From: Alnus glutinosa
Taxonomy: Eukaryota > Streptophyta > Magnoliopsida > Fagales > Betulaceae
DNA length: 64,000 nt
Direction: 5' to 3'
Assembly (NCBI RefSeq): GCF_958979055.1
Contig: NC_084894.1
Span: 6,383,501 to 6,447,500 of the forward strand
The translations under genes and the position numbers were made by a program. Below, one piece after another: positions 46,945 to 59,040 of the stretch (positions are counted from its first letter, which is position 1; each line of letters begins with the position of its first letter). The notes beneath the pieces were generated by a model. The model made no database searches. It saw only the letters and a program-made list of their open reading frames with translations, and had not been told where the DNA came from.

Positions 46945-47837
46945 CTTTCCTCTCACTTTCTCTCCGTCTCTCTTTGCTTCAGAGTGTGTAGTGGTTGTCG
47001 CGCGCACCAAGCGCTTGAGCCCCACGCTCTGATGCGATTCTCCGAAATGTACATTTTTTTATTTTTTTGCATAAAAGGTAGTTTTTTTTAATGTTGTTCC
47101 TCGTACAGTCAAGGAGGGTGGTCCGCCGCCCATCGGAATAATTTAAGAATTTTAATAAAATTATTTTTAGAGTTAGGATATTTTTATAATTATAATTTAA
47201 TTCTAGTGAGAAATTTTGGTCATTTATAATTTTATATGAATGAAAGAATAAAAAAATGTCTATTTCACATGCAGGTGACTCTCAATTCCAGCTCCTTTTC
47301 CATACCGATGTGTTATTTTTGTTTTACTACTTTTTTTATTTTTTGTCGTTTTGTTTTATGTACCATCTCTGTGTTTCTTGTAATTATTATCGAACAAGTT
47401 TTTGGGTAAGGTTCTTCAGGACTCTTTACACACCTTTAACCGCCTTTACTGGCAGCATAGGTTCTTTTCTTTCGTGCTAAGAATCAATTGACTCGTGTCA
47501 TTCATTTGATGTATTACCTCCTATTGTCTGTTTTTCTCTTGTGCTTGTTGTTGGGTTGTCCGGCCCTAATTGTTATTTTTAGTTGTAGTATCGAGATTAT
47601 GACTAGACCTAACACTTCCATTGAGTTGAATATAGATTGGACTATGAGATATCCCGTTCAATTATTTGTGGCCGTGTACCAGTGACGTCAAAACTGTAGA
47701 TAAAAAAATTACACAAGATTAGACTATGAGATTACCAATCTTTCATTCAATTATTTGACTTTTGTGCACCGTAACTTCTTGTTTATGGTTTATTATAATG
47801 ATTCGTGTGAATATATTGTCACATTATTTAAAATTTT
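46945..47837. other. Amidase promoter side and intergenic DNA
   Basis: No clear TATA box within 100 bases of the ATG. The rest is AT-rich and holds no supported gene. Confidence 0.4.
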
Positions 47838-48362
47838 GAAGAAAATACAATTTACCTCCCTCAAGTTTAACCATTTTTTTTTAATTTTGTCTCCGATATT
47901 TAAAAAGTTAAAAGTTGCAATATACTCAACAAAGATTTCAAAAATTCTCAAGAGAACCAATCCGTTAGTGATTTCTATCTTATTTAACAGAAAATAGCTC
48001 ACGTGTGCTGCACATGCTTTTTTTTACAAAAATTCTAAAATTAACCCTGTTAATTTTTAAAATGCCTTTGTGAGCCCCATTCCAACCCCTCCCTTGGCCA
48101 AATACAAGCCACCCCCTTTTGGCCATGGCGGCTACGGCCACCCCTTTTTCTTGTCTTCTTTTTTTTCCCTTTAATTTTTTCTTTAAAAAAAAATAAATAA
48201 ATTTTTTCAATAATTTCAGTTACAAAAGACAGCAATCACTAACGGATTGGACACATTAAGAATTTGAAATTTTGGTTCAAGTACATTGCTACTTTTTAAA
48301 CATTGAAAGCAAAATTAAAAATGTGGTCAAACTTTTTAGAGAGTAAATTGCAATTTCCCCTA
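47838..48362. mobile_element. Long-TIR element, about 525 bp
   Basis: Inverted arms of about 150 bp. The left has TACAATTTACCTCCCTCAAG, then ATTTAAAAAGTTAAAAGTTG, then CCAATCCGTTAGTGATT. The right side mirrors these (AATCACTAACGGATTGG, CTTTTTAAACATTGAAAG, GAGTAAATTGCAATTT). The loop contains GGCCATGGCGGCTACGGCCA. Exact ends and duplications are unclear. Confidence 0.7.
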
Positions 48363-48364
48363 AA

Positions 48365-49215
48365 AAAAAAAATTAAATAATATAACATCAAATGCAACAA
48401 AACAAAATAAAATTTAAATTGCAAAATAATTTCTCTTAATTTCAAATGAAATGAAAATGATCCAATTCTCGGCTACTGGAGTAGTCTTCTCTCATGGCTC
48501 CATGGGCATAAATTGAGGGGGAGCTTTGCTCATCTTAAAAACTAACTACAGCTAGAATCTAATAATCTTGAATGTAGAAAGACTAGGTTGACTTGGCTAT
48601 ATAGAAAGAGAAATGTTTGGTTTAAATTCAATCTCTTGTTCATCTATGTATAAGAGATGTACAAATTCACCATTAAATCTGTAAGACCTACATATGAGTC
48701 CTACAAATTCAATGATGAATTTCAAAAGAAATGTGCAAAATATAAACAAAAGAATGACACCAAACACATCTCAAACATAAACATGGCAAAACATACAGAT
48801 AGTAGTGGACGCCCCCAACATGCCATTTCGTCTATAAATAATCATGATAAAGACAGTAGTGGTTCTTGACATGAACTGGGTTTTCAAGATCTTGCCCAAA
48901 ACTGTATATCATTCTCATCAGCTATCAATGATAATTATCACTTACCATGGATTGGACAATATTCGAAAAACTGCGCTGAAAATTAACTCTGAATGGTGCC
49001 TCCACATTGTATGTTCCCAGAAAAGGGTCACCAGGAGAACCCTTGCCAAACTCAAGAATTATGAAACAAGTATATGAAAACACAATTATAATCTGATGCA
49101 ACAAATGCACAGATTTGAACACAGTGAAGCCGATATATTTTATTAACTCCTACCTTAGATCCAGAAGTATAAGCGTACTACTCATCATCATTTTTTTTTT
49201 TAACTGCTCATGACA
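48365..49215. other. Intergenic DNA with a GAGAAATGATA-family relative
   Basis: About 48628-48760 carries TATAAGAGATGTACAAATTC and ACAAATTCAATGATGAATTT, matching the MITE family of peroxidase intron 1. No gene seen. Confidence 0.5.
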
Positions 49216-49221
49216 TTAACT

Positions 49222-52200
49222 TCAGTCCTGGACTTCAGGCTTCTTTGCGCTAGCTTTAAGGTACCATCCAAGAGAAGCAAAAACAGTGATTGTACCAGCT
49301 ACAACTGCATAGTTCCGGTACTTGTCAGTGGACACTTTGTCAGATGATGTTCCAGCTGTTGAGGATGAGCCGGTTGGTTTGGCATCAGTGACCGATCCTC
49401 CTGCGCTTGTGGCAGGTGTTTCTTCTGGTTTAGGACCCTGAGAACATTCAACTCATTAAGCATTACTTTCAGGGATAACTATATAAGGATTTCAAGCAAA
49501 TTAAGTTCCCAAAGAGAGAAGAGTGGAATAGATGGTTCATAACACAATTCGAGAGGCTTGAACATGAGCCAAAATGGAAGTTGGAAAGACAGACTAACTT
49601 GATAATCCAATTCAGATTAAAATCACCAACAATCCAGATTGATTTTAACTGAAATGGGTATTTAATGTATTAATTAAGATAATTCAGTTCAGCCGACACA
49701 GAATTAGAAAAGGTTTGAACTTTAAGTTCTGAGTCAATCAACAAAACAAATCAACCGAGTTTTGGACCAGTAGCTCAGAGAGCAAATAATACATAGAAAA
49801 CCAAATGGCCTAGCAATATAGGTGTTGAACATCAAGAACTCTTTAACCATTCCAGAGAAAGTAAAGAGGTGCTTTAAAACACAATTGCAGAAACTGAACC
49901 CAAGGTTTTATTTATAATCTCATTTCTTTTTCTCACAAGCCTCATTAAGCAATATCCTAAGTATCGAGTAATCGTTTGAGAATAATGAGACTAGCCCACC
50001 AAAAATATGACTAAGAAAATTTAAGTTCAAAATGCAAGATTTTCAATGAAACTGCGCAATGCATATATGAGATAACACACCAAAGTCTAAACACACATGC
50101 AGACAGCCAAAGTATACTAGCTCATACCTTCCGTGCAAGCTTCTCCAACTTCTCTTGCTCCTTTCTCTGCATTATTACAAAATATCTATTAAAACATCGA
50201 CATGAAGTGTTCCCCTTTGTATTTGCTTGGTTGATATATACAAAGTTACTCATTCATCCAAAAAAAAAAAAGACATGAAAACACCAGATGTGATAAGCAG
50301 ACACTCATGCAATCAATAGATATATTCAGATGACTCATGACAGCAAACATCTAAGCAGAGAGAGAGAGAGAGAGAGTGATCATTGAAAAGTTCTCCAGGT
50401 GAGTAACACATGCAGGTCAAAAGTTCAACATTCTCCACTCTTTTTACTAACACGACTTTGACCCCACTTCATATTCAAATATCGATGAGCTTTGGACTAT
50501 TCTTTTTCCTGGGCAAATCCTACTGACACACTATAATGACATGGCATGCACTTTAATTTATAATCTCAAGATTCTCCAATTGAACAAGAGCTCAAGGCAA
50601 GGTTAATGAGGACACTCTCATGGAAATCATACTCAAATGTGTTAAGTACAGATAGTAATATATGAGTTTTACCAGTATTTTAAGCAGAGCTTATGTCTTC
50701 AAGTTTGTCAATTATTTGATTCATTCAGCAATTTCTGGAATTTATAACTGCCAAGTAACTTCCATTTCAACTTCTTATAGAAATAGAACATTGAACTAAT
50801 TTGGCAATACCAAATTACAGGTTACCAATATGTACTATCCCCTCGCATACTGGACCTCCAATATAACAAATCATAATTCTCCACTAAAAACTTTGCCTAA
50901 TCAATGCTCAAGGGAATTACACAACTCCCACCAAATAGACTTCATGTGCGTCTCTTACCCCCACTGACCAGCTAGTGTGCAATGACGACTGGCCCGCAAG
51001 CTACTCGATTTTATTTTCTTAGCTGCCTACTATTCTAGATGCTACTTACTTTTGAAGCCAGCTGAAAAACGGATGCGCGCTACTAGCGCGGCTCACTTCG
51101 CTTTTGTTGCGGAGCTCGCTGCTTTGAATTTTGTTACGGAGTATGGAGCTAACAACTCCCCCCCCCCCCCCCCCCCCCCCTATTTTTCTCTTTTTCTTCT
51201 TTCTCCCCTTGTTTCTCTGCCGGCACATGCACAGGCACAAGCAAACATTTTGCAACGTATAGACTGACACTTCAAATACCCTATGGTGGATATAAACAAC
51301 AATAATAAGTTTAGGCGTTGTTTGCGAAATCAAGATCTCTTACACTTCTCCATAAGGACTTCACGGTTCACCACCATTTTGATATACAATGAATATTACA
51401 ACACAATTTTAATCTTCAAGACAAGTACTCTTTAAGTTATTTTACGAATTTAATAAATCCTAGAAGCACCTTCCTACTGGTATTTCCATGTGCATCTCAG
51501 ATCATTCAGCTTTTTCTTTTTCTTTTTGCTTATTTACAAATCCATATCCCATATATACAAGGTACCGGGAAATTTTTTTCATTCAATTTCTCATTTTTGG
51601 TTTAGGGACTATTTATATAAATTTCCAAACAGTGCCCATCCTCTTGAGATCAAGTGCCTTGAAAACCATCTTGTACTTAGAGAAGGAAAAATTTGCTATT
51701 ATAATTCACACAAGCAAGAGAGAGTTGATTCTACGAAACAAATAAGGTTAAGTTCTTATACATTCAAATTAAAAAGAAAGTTGCAGCTGAAATGGTTGAG
51801 TTCTTACTTATCAAAAAGAAAAGGTTGAGTTCTTGTACAAGCATATTAAATATAGAATACTTCTTCAAACAATCAAGCCAAGTCAGTACACAATTGGACC
51901 ATTATCAAAATCTATATATCACCCAATAACAAATCAAATCCATCTGACTCAATAACAGATCGTGTCCTGATTAAAGTTGATTGTACAAACTAAAAATGCA
52001 AGCCAACATGTTAAGAACATCCCTGGTAGTCTAAAATATTTTATAACTATATCTACCTAGAATTCCTATACTGGATTAAGTTATGGAAGATTACTGAAGC
52101 TTAAGGAATTTGACAAGATCCAACAAAGCACCGCTGAAGTGAAAGGGTTTTGTTAATGGTAGGACCCAATACGACTCCATATCATGATACGATACGTATC

Positions 52201-55200
52201 GGAAAAAAAAATAAAAAATTACAATACTTGACAAAAACACTAAAAATAAATCATATAACAAGAAGTAATAATCAACAAATATTTAATCCAAAAAAAAAAG
52301 GTTAACTTCAAGATGTATTAATCAACAAAACTTTAAGTTATTAACAAATAAATTTAACAAACAACTCAAAAGACATTACACGACCCAAAGAGCACCCACA
52401 GTTGCTACTACAATAATTACCATACAACTTCTTTGCCATTGGCCAATGCACCTAGAATGTTATACGCATAAAAACAATGTCGGGGAAACAGGGCTTCTTT
52501 AGGAAGGGGTTTCTCAACCTTCCCCCAATAGTTTCAATCCCTCCCACGTCGCTTCAGGAGGTCAACAATGTCGGGGTGGTAGGTCCTTCCTCCCCTCCAA
52601 GTGGTTGCATAAATGGTTTCTCCCAATCCCAAAATTGGCCAGTCGGTTTTGATCATAACGGGGAGATTGTGGTTTGGGAGGAGGAAGATGATTATTGGGA
52701 TGGATTGCCCTTGGATTGGGCAATGGATGGGGATTTTGGGGAGGAGGCCATGGCAATTCGGGATGCCATGGAAGAGGAATTCTAACGGGATTTGATGATT
52801 GCACGCCAGAAGTCTAAAGGAAAAAAGGAGCTACTAAATTTGCATAGCTCCATCAATTATGGCGACGCGAAAGATCCCTCTAGGCGTAGGAAAGGTAAGG
52901 CACACTTGATGTAGGCTAGTTGTGCCTTGGCAGGTGGTGGGTTGTCATGTTCTTAGTTGGGTCCTTCTGTAGTTTTTTTTTGGGTGTCTTTTTCGTCTTC
53001 TGGGGCCTAGTTTTGTGGGTTTTTGCAGGTTAGCTTTGGTTGTTCCTGTGTATTTAGGGGTGCCTTACGCTTTCATTAATAAAGTTTTCTTACTTATCAA
53101 AAAAAATAAAAACAATGGCATTGCTAAATACTTGTGACATGATCCCAACAACCACTAGAGCTGCTATATAGTCTACCATACTATAACATGTAGAAATTCT
53201 GATTATTTGGCTTTTCAAGCTTGCTCATCTAGTGAGCGTCTATTCAGTATATATAGAGATTACACAAAATACAAGATAAGTCCTATATTCTAGCTTTCTA
53301 ATCTAACACTAACTCTTAGAGAATCTGATTACAAGTATCCTATTCTAATACAAAAACTGTAATCAGCAAACTAAATACAAGTAAAACTCTTCCACTTAAT
53401 CTTATCCTTATCAACCGGTTGTGTTATCAACACTCACTAGGAGTTTGATCAACCGGGAGTCTTCTCACCACACTCACTAGGAGTCTTAATAATTTGAGAA
53501 TCACTAGGAGTGTGATGTTCGTTAATACCCTCCCTCAAGTTCAACGGGAGTGATCGGACGTTGAGCTTGTAAGATAGAAGATGAAACCGTTTTGAAACAA
53601 GCGGTTTAGTAAGGCACATCCGCAAGCTAATCAACACTTGAAACAAAGAGAATCTCCAAGTCTTCGGAAGCAACTAATTCTCGGACAAAGTGGAAATCAA
53701 TGGCCACATGTTTGGTGCGAGAATGAAATATTGGATTGACAGACAAATAAGTTGGTCCAATGTTGTCACACTAAAGTTTTGGTGGAGTAGGAAGTGGAAT
53801 GCCAAGTTCTTGGAGAAGAGAGCAGATCCAGATTAAGAAGATGACCATAGATTTCATCAGCGAAGAGAGGATCCAGCCGAGTTTTAATTGAGGTAACAAA
53901 CGGATCATAATCGGATCCGAGGCCAGCAAGAAGATAAGAGATGCTTTCAAAGTCATTGAGATGTTGGCCAGCAGCAGCAAGGTTGTCACACATGGCCTTG
54001 AACGATTGAAAATATTCGGTGATGGACGAGCTACCCTTCTTGGCAGTAGCAAGTTGATAATGAATCTGCATAACATGAGATTGTGCTTGAGAGGCAAACA
54101 TGGACACTAAAGTAGTCCAAAGTTGATGAGAAGTTGCACATCCTACAGCATGAACAACAAGTGGTCCAGTGAGTGTGGAGATCAGCACGCTAAGCAACAT
54201 CTAGTCATGTTCACACCAGGCAAGGTATTCTGGATTTGCTACGGTTGCAGGAGCATCTGGAGTAGTGCTCGGATTTGGAATGATCTGGATTGGAGGCTTA
54301 GAAGTTCCATCCAGGAAGTCGTATGCTTCTTGGGCTTTAACATAAGCCATGATCTGAGTTCTCCAACTAGGAAAATCGGCATTGGAGAGTTTGATTTGCA
54401 AGGTATGATTCATGTTTGGGACAGTGAAAACAATATTGGACGATGGCGGGTTAATGGTGGGTTGTATCTCAGATCGAGCAGGGGATGAGGCAGCAAAAGA
54501 GGCCGTGGATTCAGTCATGATTTGAAAAGAAAAAGACGTTAGTCTATGAAAGGCTCTGATACCATGTAGAAATTCTGATTATTTGGCTTTTCAAGCTTGC
54601 TCAACTAGTGAGTGTCTATTCATTATATATAGAGATTACACAGAATACAAGATAAGTCCTATCTTCTAACTTTCTAATCTAACACTAACTCCTAGAGAAT
54701 CTGATTACAAGTATCCTATTCTAATACAGAAACTGTAATCAGCAAACTAAATACAAGTAAAACTCTTCCACTTAATCTTCTCCTGATCAACCGGTTGTGT
54801 TATCAACACTCACTAGGAGTTTGATCAACCGGGAGTCTTCTCACCACACTCACTAGGAATCTTAATAGTTTGAGAATCACTAGGAGTGTGATGTGCGTTA
54901 ATATTACATAACCATGCTCAAACCACCTAGACGCCTCAAACAATATAAACATAGGATCTGATTCAAGTAAAATCCATGGGTTTAGCACAAAATTTAGTGA
55001 TTTTGTTTCAAAATGTTTCAGGTTTTGATACCATACCACTCTGAATATAGCAAAATTTTTAAAGATATAAGTAAATACATCAAACAAATCAAAAGTTTAC
55101 ACGCATCTAAATCAACCACCAGAGGCATGGACCTCCAGTGAAGTGGTAAGCCATAAAACAAACTATTGGAGTCTCACCACCTCACAGAAAAAGGGGGGAA

Positions 55201-55509
55201 ATATAAAATAGATTTTCTTTATTTTTTCCCCTTTAAGCGCATAAAGCACTTTCCTATGATAGCAGAACTTTAGCATATCTCCTTCAAAGTAAATATTGTT
55301 AGATACAGCCACTAAAAGACTGTGCAAAAGAATTGAATAGAACTTTTTAAGGTCTCTAACCACTTATAAAAAAAGAAAAAGAAAAAGAAATAATCAGATT
55401 TTATGGTTGATAGGCTCAATGATATAGCTCAGCAAGACAACTCATTATCACTACAAGAAATTGGCTTAAAATAGTTGATATTATTGGTTCCAAATATTAT
55501 TGAAAAAAT

Positions 55510-55552
<43 letters not shown>

Positions 55553-56107
55553 TGTCCCAGATAAAACTTTAAAGTTTCAATAGGTCCAAATTGCCCCTTG
55601 CCTTAACCAATTGTCCAAATAGGCTTCAGCTGGAATCCTCAAACCATATTCAAAACCCCTTTTTTTTTTTCTTTTTTCTTTTTTTTTTTGGGGGGGGGGG
55701 GGGGAACTCAAGACATCTCCTCCACTAGACAATGACCTTATTTAAGTATAAAATAAATTTGAATGAAAATCCCATTTTTAACAATATATACAAAATACCA
55801 GATCTTCAAATGAAAATGACCAAATAAACTACTCAAAAATTCAAGATAATAACAAGGGGACGGCAGAATGAAAATTTATATCAATACATAAAGAAGCCAG
55901 AAAGAAAAGGTTCAACTTGATAACACCATCCATGTCTCACAGTATGAAAGTAGTAAAACAGTTTCAAAAGGAAAACATAAGAAAATATAGGACTCTGGAG
56001 ATTACCTTAATGTAAACATTTTCAGCAGCTTTTTCCTCCTCGCTAAGAACTTTGCCACCACTAGAAAACCTCCGAGATACAAATCTTGCAGCCATCCTCA
56101 TCGCCAT
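49222..56107 (-). CDS. Mitochondrial complex I plant-specific subunit P2-like protein
   Basis: Coding exons 56107-56006, 50166-50128 and 49437-49222 encode 118 residues. The N-terminus is a mitochondrial presequence ([19 protein letters not shown], rich in Arg and Ser, no acids). Next comes [20 protein letters not shown]-type sequence, a charged helix reminiscent of the F1 ATPase inhibitor. A Ser/Thr/Pro linker follows, then one membrane span (about 90-107, [18 protein letters not shown]) and a basic tail ending KKPEVQD. The whole layout matches Arabidopsis At2g27730, reported as plant complex I subunit P2. The product sits in the inner membrane; its role is unknown. The ATG lies in the second exon, after a 5' UTR intron. 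Intron 2 of the coding part is 5.8 kb and packed with insertions. An IF1-like inhibitor is the alternative, but the membrane span argues against it. Confidence 0.85.
50167..52467. other. P2-like gene, large intron, 3' part
   Basis: Intron sequence with a GA run (50359-50375) and a 23-nt C run (51158-51180). Open frames around the C run have no family features. Confidence 0.5.
52480..53105 (+). mobile_element. 5'-truncated LINE in the P2-like gene intron
   Basis: A plus-strand reading encodes [20 protein letters not shown] and, after a stop at 52783-52785, continues [18 protein letters not shown], which looks like the tail of a plant L1-type ORF1. It runs directly into a 3' UTR ending GGTGCCTTACGCTTTCATTA, CTTATC and A. 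ATAAAAACAATG flanks it exactly (52468-52479 and 53106-53117), a 12-bp duplication. The ORF2 region is missing. Confidence 0.82.
53189..54903 (-). mobile_element. Compact Ty1/copia element with gag only
   Basis: Two 339-bp LTRs (53189-53527 and 54565-54903) differ at about 13 positions (roughly 4%). A tRNA-iMet primer site lies at 54553-54564 on the minus strand, directly inside the 5' LTR. A purine tract (GAGGGAGGG) precedes the 3' LTR. The about 1.0 kb between them has gag-type sequence ([20 protein letters not shown], then [20 protein letters not shown]). No protease, integrase or reverse transcriptase region is present. It is broken, with few lesions visible. TAACA and TTACA flank it as a 5-bp duplication with one mismatch. 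The LTR divergence suggests one to several million years, depending on the rate. Confidence 0.9.
54910..56005. other. P2-like gene, large intron, 5' part
   Basis: Contains CACTACAAGAAA at 55449-55460, the typical terminal word of CACTA transposons, but no partner end was found. Also a GA repeat (55512-55549) and a 15-nt G run (55690-55704). Confidence 0.5.
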
Positions 56108-56340
56108 TGCAACTGGATTATTTTCCTATAAATGAGATAAGGGGGGATAAAATAACACAATAAATCCAACACAACTTTACCCATACAATCAAATGATACA
56201 ACAAAACAAGACTCTAGTACATCCCTCCTCTAAAGTTGTACAATTGTGCTCAAACTGCACATTTGTTTTTTTATAAATTTTTGAAAGTTCCTTTTCTACA
56301 CTGTGTTAGAAGAAAATAAAAATGGGGGAGGGGTGAGGGG

Positions 56341-56342
56341 AT

Positions 56343-56398
<56 letters not shown>
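56341..56398 (+). repeat. GA microsatellite in the 5' UTR intron
   Basis: About 27 uninterrupted GA units inside the first intron of the P2-like gene. The flanks repeat a TTC-TTTTCTACA-TGTGTT-GAAGAAAATAAAAA unit on both sides (about 56290-56325 and 56425-56462). Confidence 0.85.
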
Positions 56399-56400
<2 letters not shown>

Positions 56401-56874
56401 TTCCCTTTCTACAGAGTGTAGAAAAGTTCATTTTCTACATTGTGTTGGAAGAAAATAAAAAGGGGGAGTTGTGAGGGGATGGGGTAGAGCAAGAGAGAGA
56501 GAGAAAGAAAGAACTTTCCATATCAGATATCTGGTCCATCCCACAGGTGGGTTAAACAAATAGATGGCAAGCAACAAACAAAAAGGCCCTTCCTACCCAA
56601 ATGCAACCCTTACTTCATTTTCACCTCAGTTCTTAATTCATGTTGGTAATTAAGCACTGCTATTTGGTTATTTAACGTTCAGAGTACAACTATATTTAGC
56701 ATAAAGATGCAGCTTAGAATGCAACATCAACTTAAATCTAAAATTCATTAAACGGAAAAATCATTTACAAGATATAGGCACACTCATGGTCTCCAACATA
56801 TACCAACAGTTTCTTCTTAAGTCACAGAACTCACTAAATTGATCATTGGATATTAAAGGAGCTTTGGATTTTAA

Positions 56875-57033
56875 TTTTTTTTTTTTTTTCTTTTGGGTAC
56901 ATTGGAGACCCACTGTGCCTACGGCTACACTACAGGTTATAACCCTTTCCTTCCCCTTAAAACCCCTCCCATAGTTTAAGTGAGATTCGATCCCAGCTCT
57001 CTTGTACTTTACAAGCCTAGTCAGCTAAACACA
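56875..57033 (-). mobile_element. tRNA-derived SINE in the 5' UTR intron
   Basis: On the minus strand the head is TTTAGCTGACTAGGCTTG (A-box type), with GGGATCGAATCTC (B-box type) about 40 bases on. The body includes AGCCGTAGGCACAGTGGG and the tail is an A run at 56889-56875. It belongs to a different family from the SINEs at 10630 and 45799. The duplication is not clear. Confidence 0.75.
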
Positions 57034-57882
57034 CAATTACAACTACTTTAATTTAAATGATGAATGAAATAGCTTATTAACCAGAAATCTCTATGTGGTG
57101 CATACTATTTTAATATACATAACAATATATATATATAGTACTATGTAGAAGACTACTTAAACAGAATACATTTTTTGTTTCAAAAAAGTGTCATCATTTC
57201 TAAACTCCAAATGAAAACATAAAAAATAAGAAACTGAAAGAAAAAAATAATAATAATTATAAAGCTTTAAATGAATTTTGGCCAAACCTGCAAACATTTG
57301 TACTTTAATACATTTCCATTGAATATCACTCTTCAAGGAATTTTCTAGATATAATAACACCCAAATTTCAGGTGCATAAAATTAGTTTCCCCAATGCTTA
57401 AAAAACAAAGCAAAACAAATCGTGTAGAAGAAGCGATATCTTAGCTTTACCCAAAAGCGATTACCATCAACGAAATAAACAAAAATAACTAAAATAAGCC
57501 CAGAACAATCTCTTTTACAACTGATGTTCCTTTGCAACAAACGGAACCTCGTGTCAAGGATTTCTGGAGTAAGATTCCCAGAATTCTTTTCCTTTCCCAC
57601 AAATCTAAGAGCTGGTATAGCATAGAAAACAAACCCAAATTCCCCAAAAATGAAGCTAGCGACCAACACCGACAGCATACAAGAACGGAAAACTAATTTC
57701 ATAAATCAAATCAACATCACTTCTCTACATGTATGCCCACATACAAGCATATATATATATATATGTACCCAAATTCACCGAAATGCTTGTGTAAACGAAC
57801 CCTAAAATCAGGACCAAATAGCAACCAGCTAATACATACAGAAATGTTACATAAAATTGGAAAATGGGAAAAAATCGCTTAC

Positions 57883-57960
57883 CAAGCAACTGCAGATTGA
57901 CGGTGAGACAGAGAGAGAGAGGAAGAGAGAGTGAGGTGTATAGAAGGAAAGGAACTAGCC
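57883..57960 (-). other. 5' UTR exon of the P2-like gene
   Basis: On the minus strand, TGCAGTTGCTTG|GTAAGC ends an untranslated exon at 57883. The acceptor TTTATAG at 56126 starts the next exon, 18 bases before the ATG. The 5' edge is a guess. Confidence 0.6.
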
Positions 57961-58185
57961 AGTTGCCGAGCCAGCAATTTATCTTTGGGAGGGCCGGGTT
58001 TTTTTTTTCTTTTTTTTTTTTTCTTTATGTTCTATATTTTTACTACACACAAAAAATATATAATAAACACAATCAAAAATAGAAATGAAATATTCGTATA
58101 TTAGTATTCGTACAGTTTCCGGTATAGCGTGAACACGGCACATTCCTTGAACCTTCCTGAAGATCTGCAAAAGAACAAACACTAA

Positions 58186-59040
58186 TGCTCCGTTTGTTTC
58201 GGTGTAAAATGATTTTCGTGGTAAAATAGATTCAGGAAAGTCATTTTTCAGAAAAACAAAAAAAAAAAAAAAAAATCCGTCGAAATCATTTTTCAGTATT
58301 TGGCACGTACGGAAAATTACAAATATTTTTTATATTTTAATTTAATCATATTAATTAAAAATAAATAAATTGTATTCACAAAATAAAAAAATGTTAATAT
58401 AAAATAATATAAAAATATTTTTTTTAATATTTGGCAGATACAAATTCCGGCGAAATTGCCGGAATCTGGCCATTTTGCCGGATTCCGGCGATCTTTGCCC
58501 GAATCCGGCAGAAAACGGCCGGATCTCGGCCAGTTGACCAGAAACCGGCCGTCCTGGCCGGGATCCCGCCGTTCTAGGAGGATCCCGGCCAGACTGGCCG
58601 GAGATTCGGCCGGATCAGGCCAGATGCCGGGGGTCCGGCCGTTCTGGCCAGATCCAAGCCGAATCCGTCCAGGATCCCAGCCGCTCCGGCCAGTCTGGCC
58701 GGAATCTGGCACGATATCTCCGGAATCCGGTGATGTCTACCGGATTTCGCTGGATTCCGGCACCGACTGGAGTCGGAATCTGGCTTGTCAAAATCTGACA
58801 ATATTCAACTGCTTGAATGTTAAGGTGGACTACGTTGTTTAAAAAAAAGTTGATTGCATCTACCATCTACGGAAAATGATTTACGCTTTTAAAAAACGTA
58901 AATCATTTTCTGAAATTTATTAAGCAGTTTTGGTCAAACGGAAATCATTTCCGGTTGACCATTATTTTCGCCCCTACCAATCACTGGAAAATACCGAAAT
59001 CATTTTTTAGAAATCATTTTACGCCGAAATAAACGGAGCA
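58186..59040. mobile_element. PIF/Harbinger-like non-autonomous element with GC minisatellite
   Basis: The ends TGCTCCGTTTGTTTCGGTGT and (reverse-complemented) TGCTCCGTTTATTTCGGCGT are inverted repeats with a continuing AAAATGATTT. TAA flanks both sides (58183-58185 and 59041-59043), the 3-bp duplication of PIF/Harbinger. The middle is a GC-rich repeat. Confidence 0.82.
58445..58795 (+). repeat. CCGG-rich degenerate minisatellite
   Basis: Irregular units around GGCCGGAATC/GATTCCGGCC repeat for 350 bp in both orientations. The DNA is otherwise AT-rich. Both strands stay open in several frames only because of this composition; no protein is implied. Confidence 0.85.

Noticed and set aside
51046-51333. 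Open frames around the C23 tract
   Set aside because: They are created by the homopolymer; no conserved domain and inside an intron.
52477-52785. 102-residue open frame as a host gene
   Set aside because: It is bounded by a 12-bp target duplication and followed by a LINE 3' tail.
55449-55460. CACTA transposon
   Set aside because: Only one terminal word is present; no inverted partner or 3-bp duplication found.
58317-58866. Overlapping open frames on both strands of the GC minisatellite
   Set aside because: Repeat composition removes stops in many frames; Gly/Pro/Ser/Arg-rich readings match no family.
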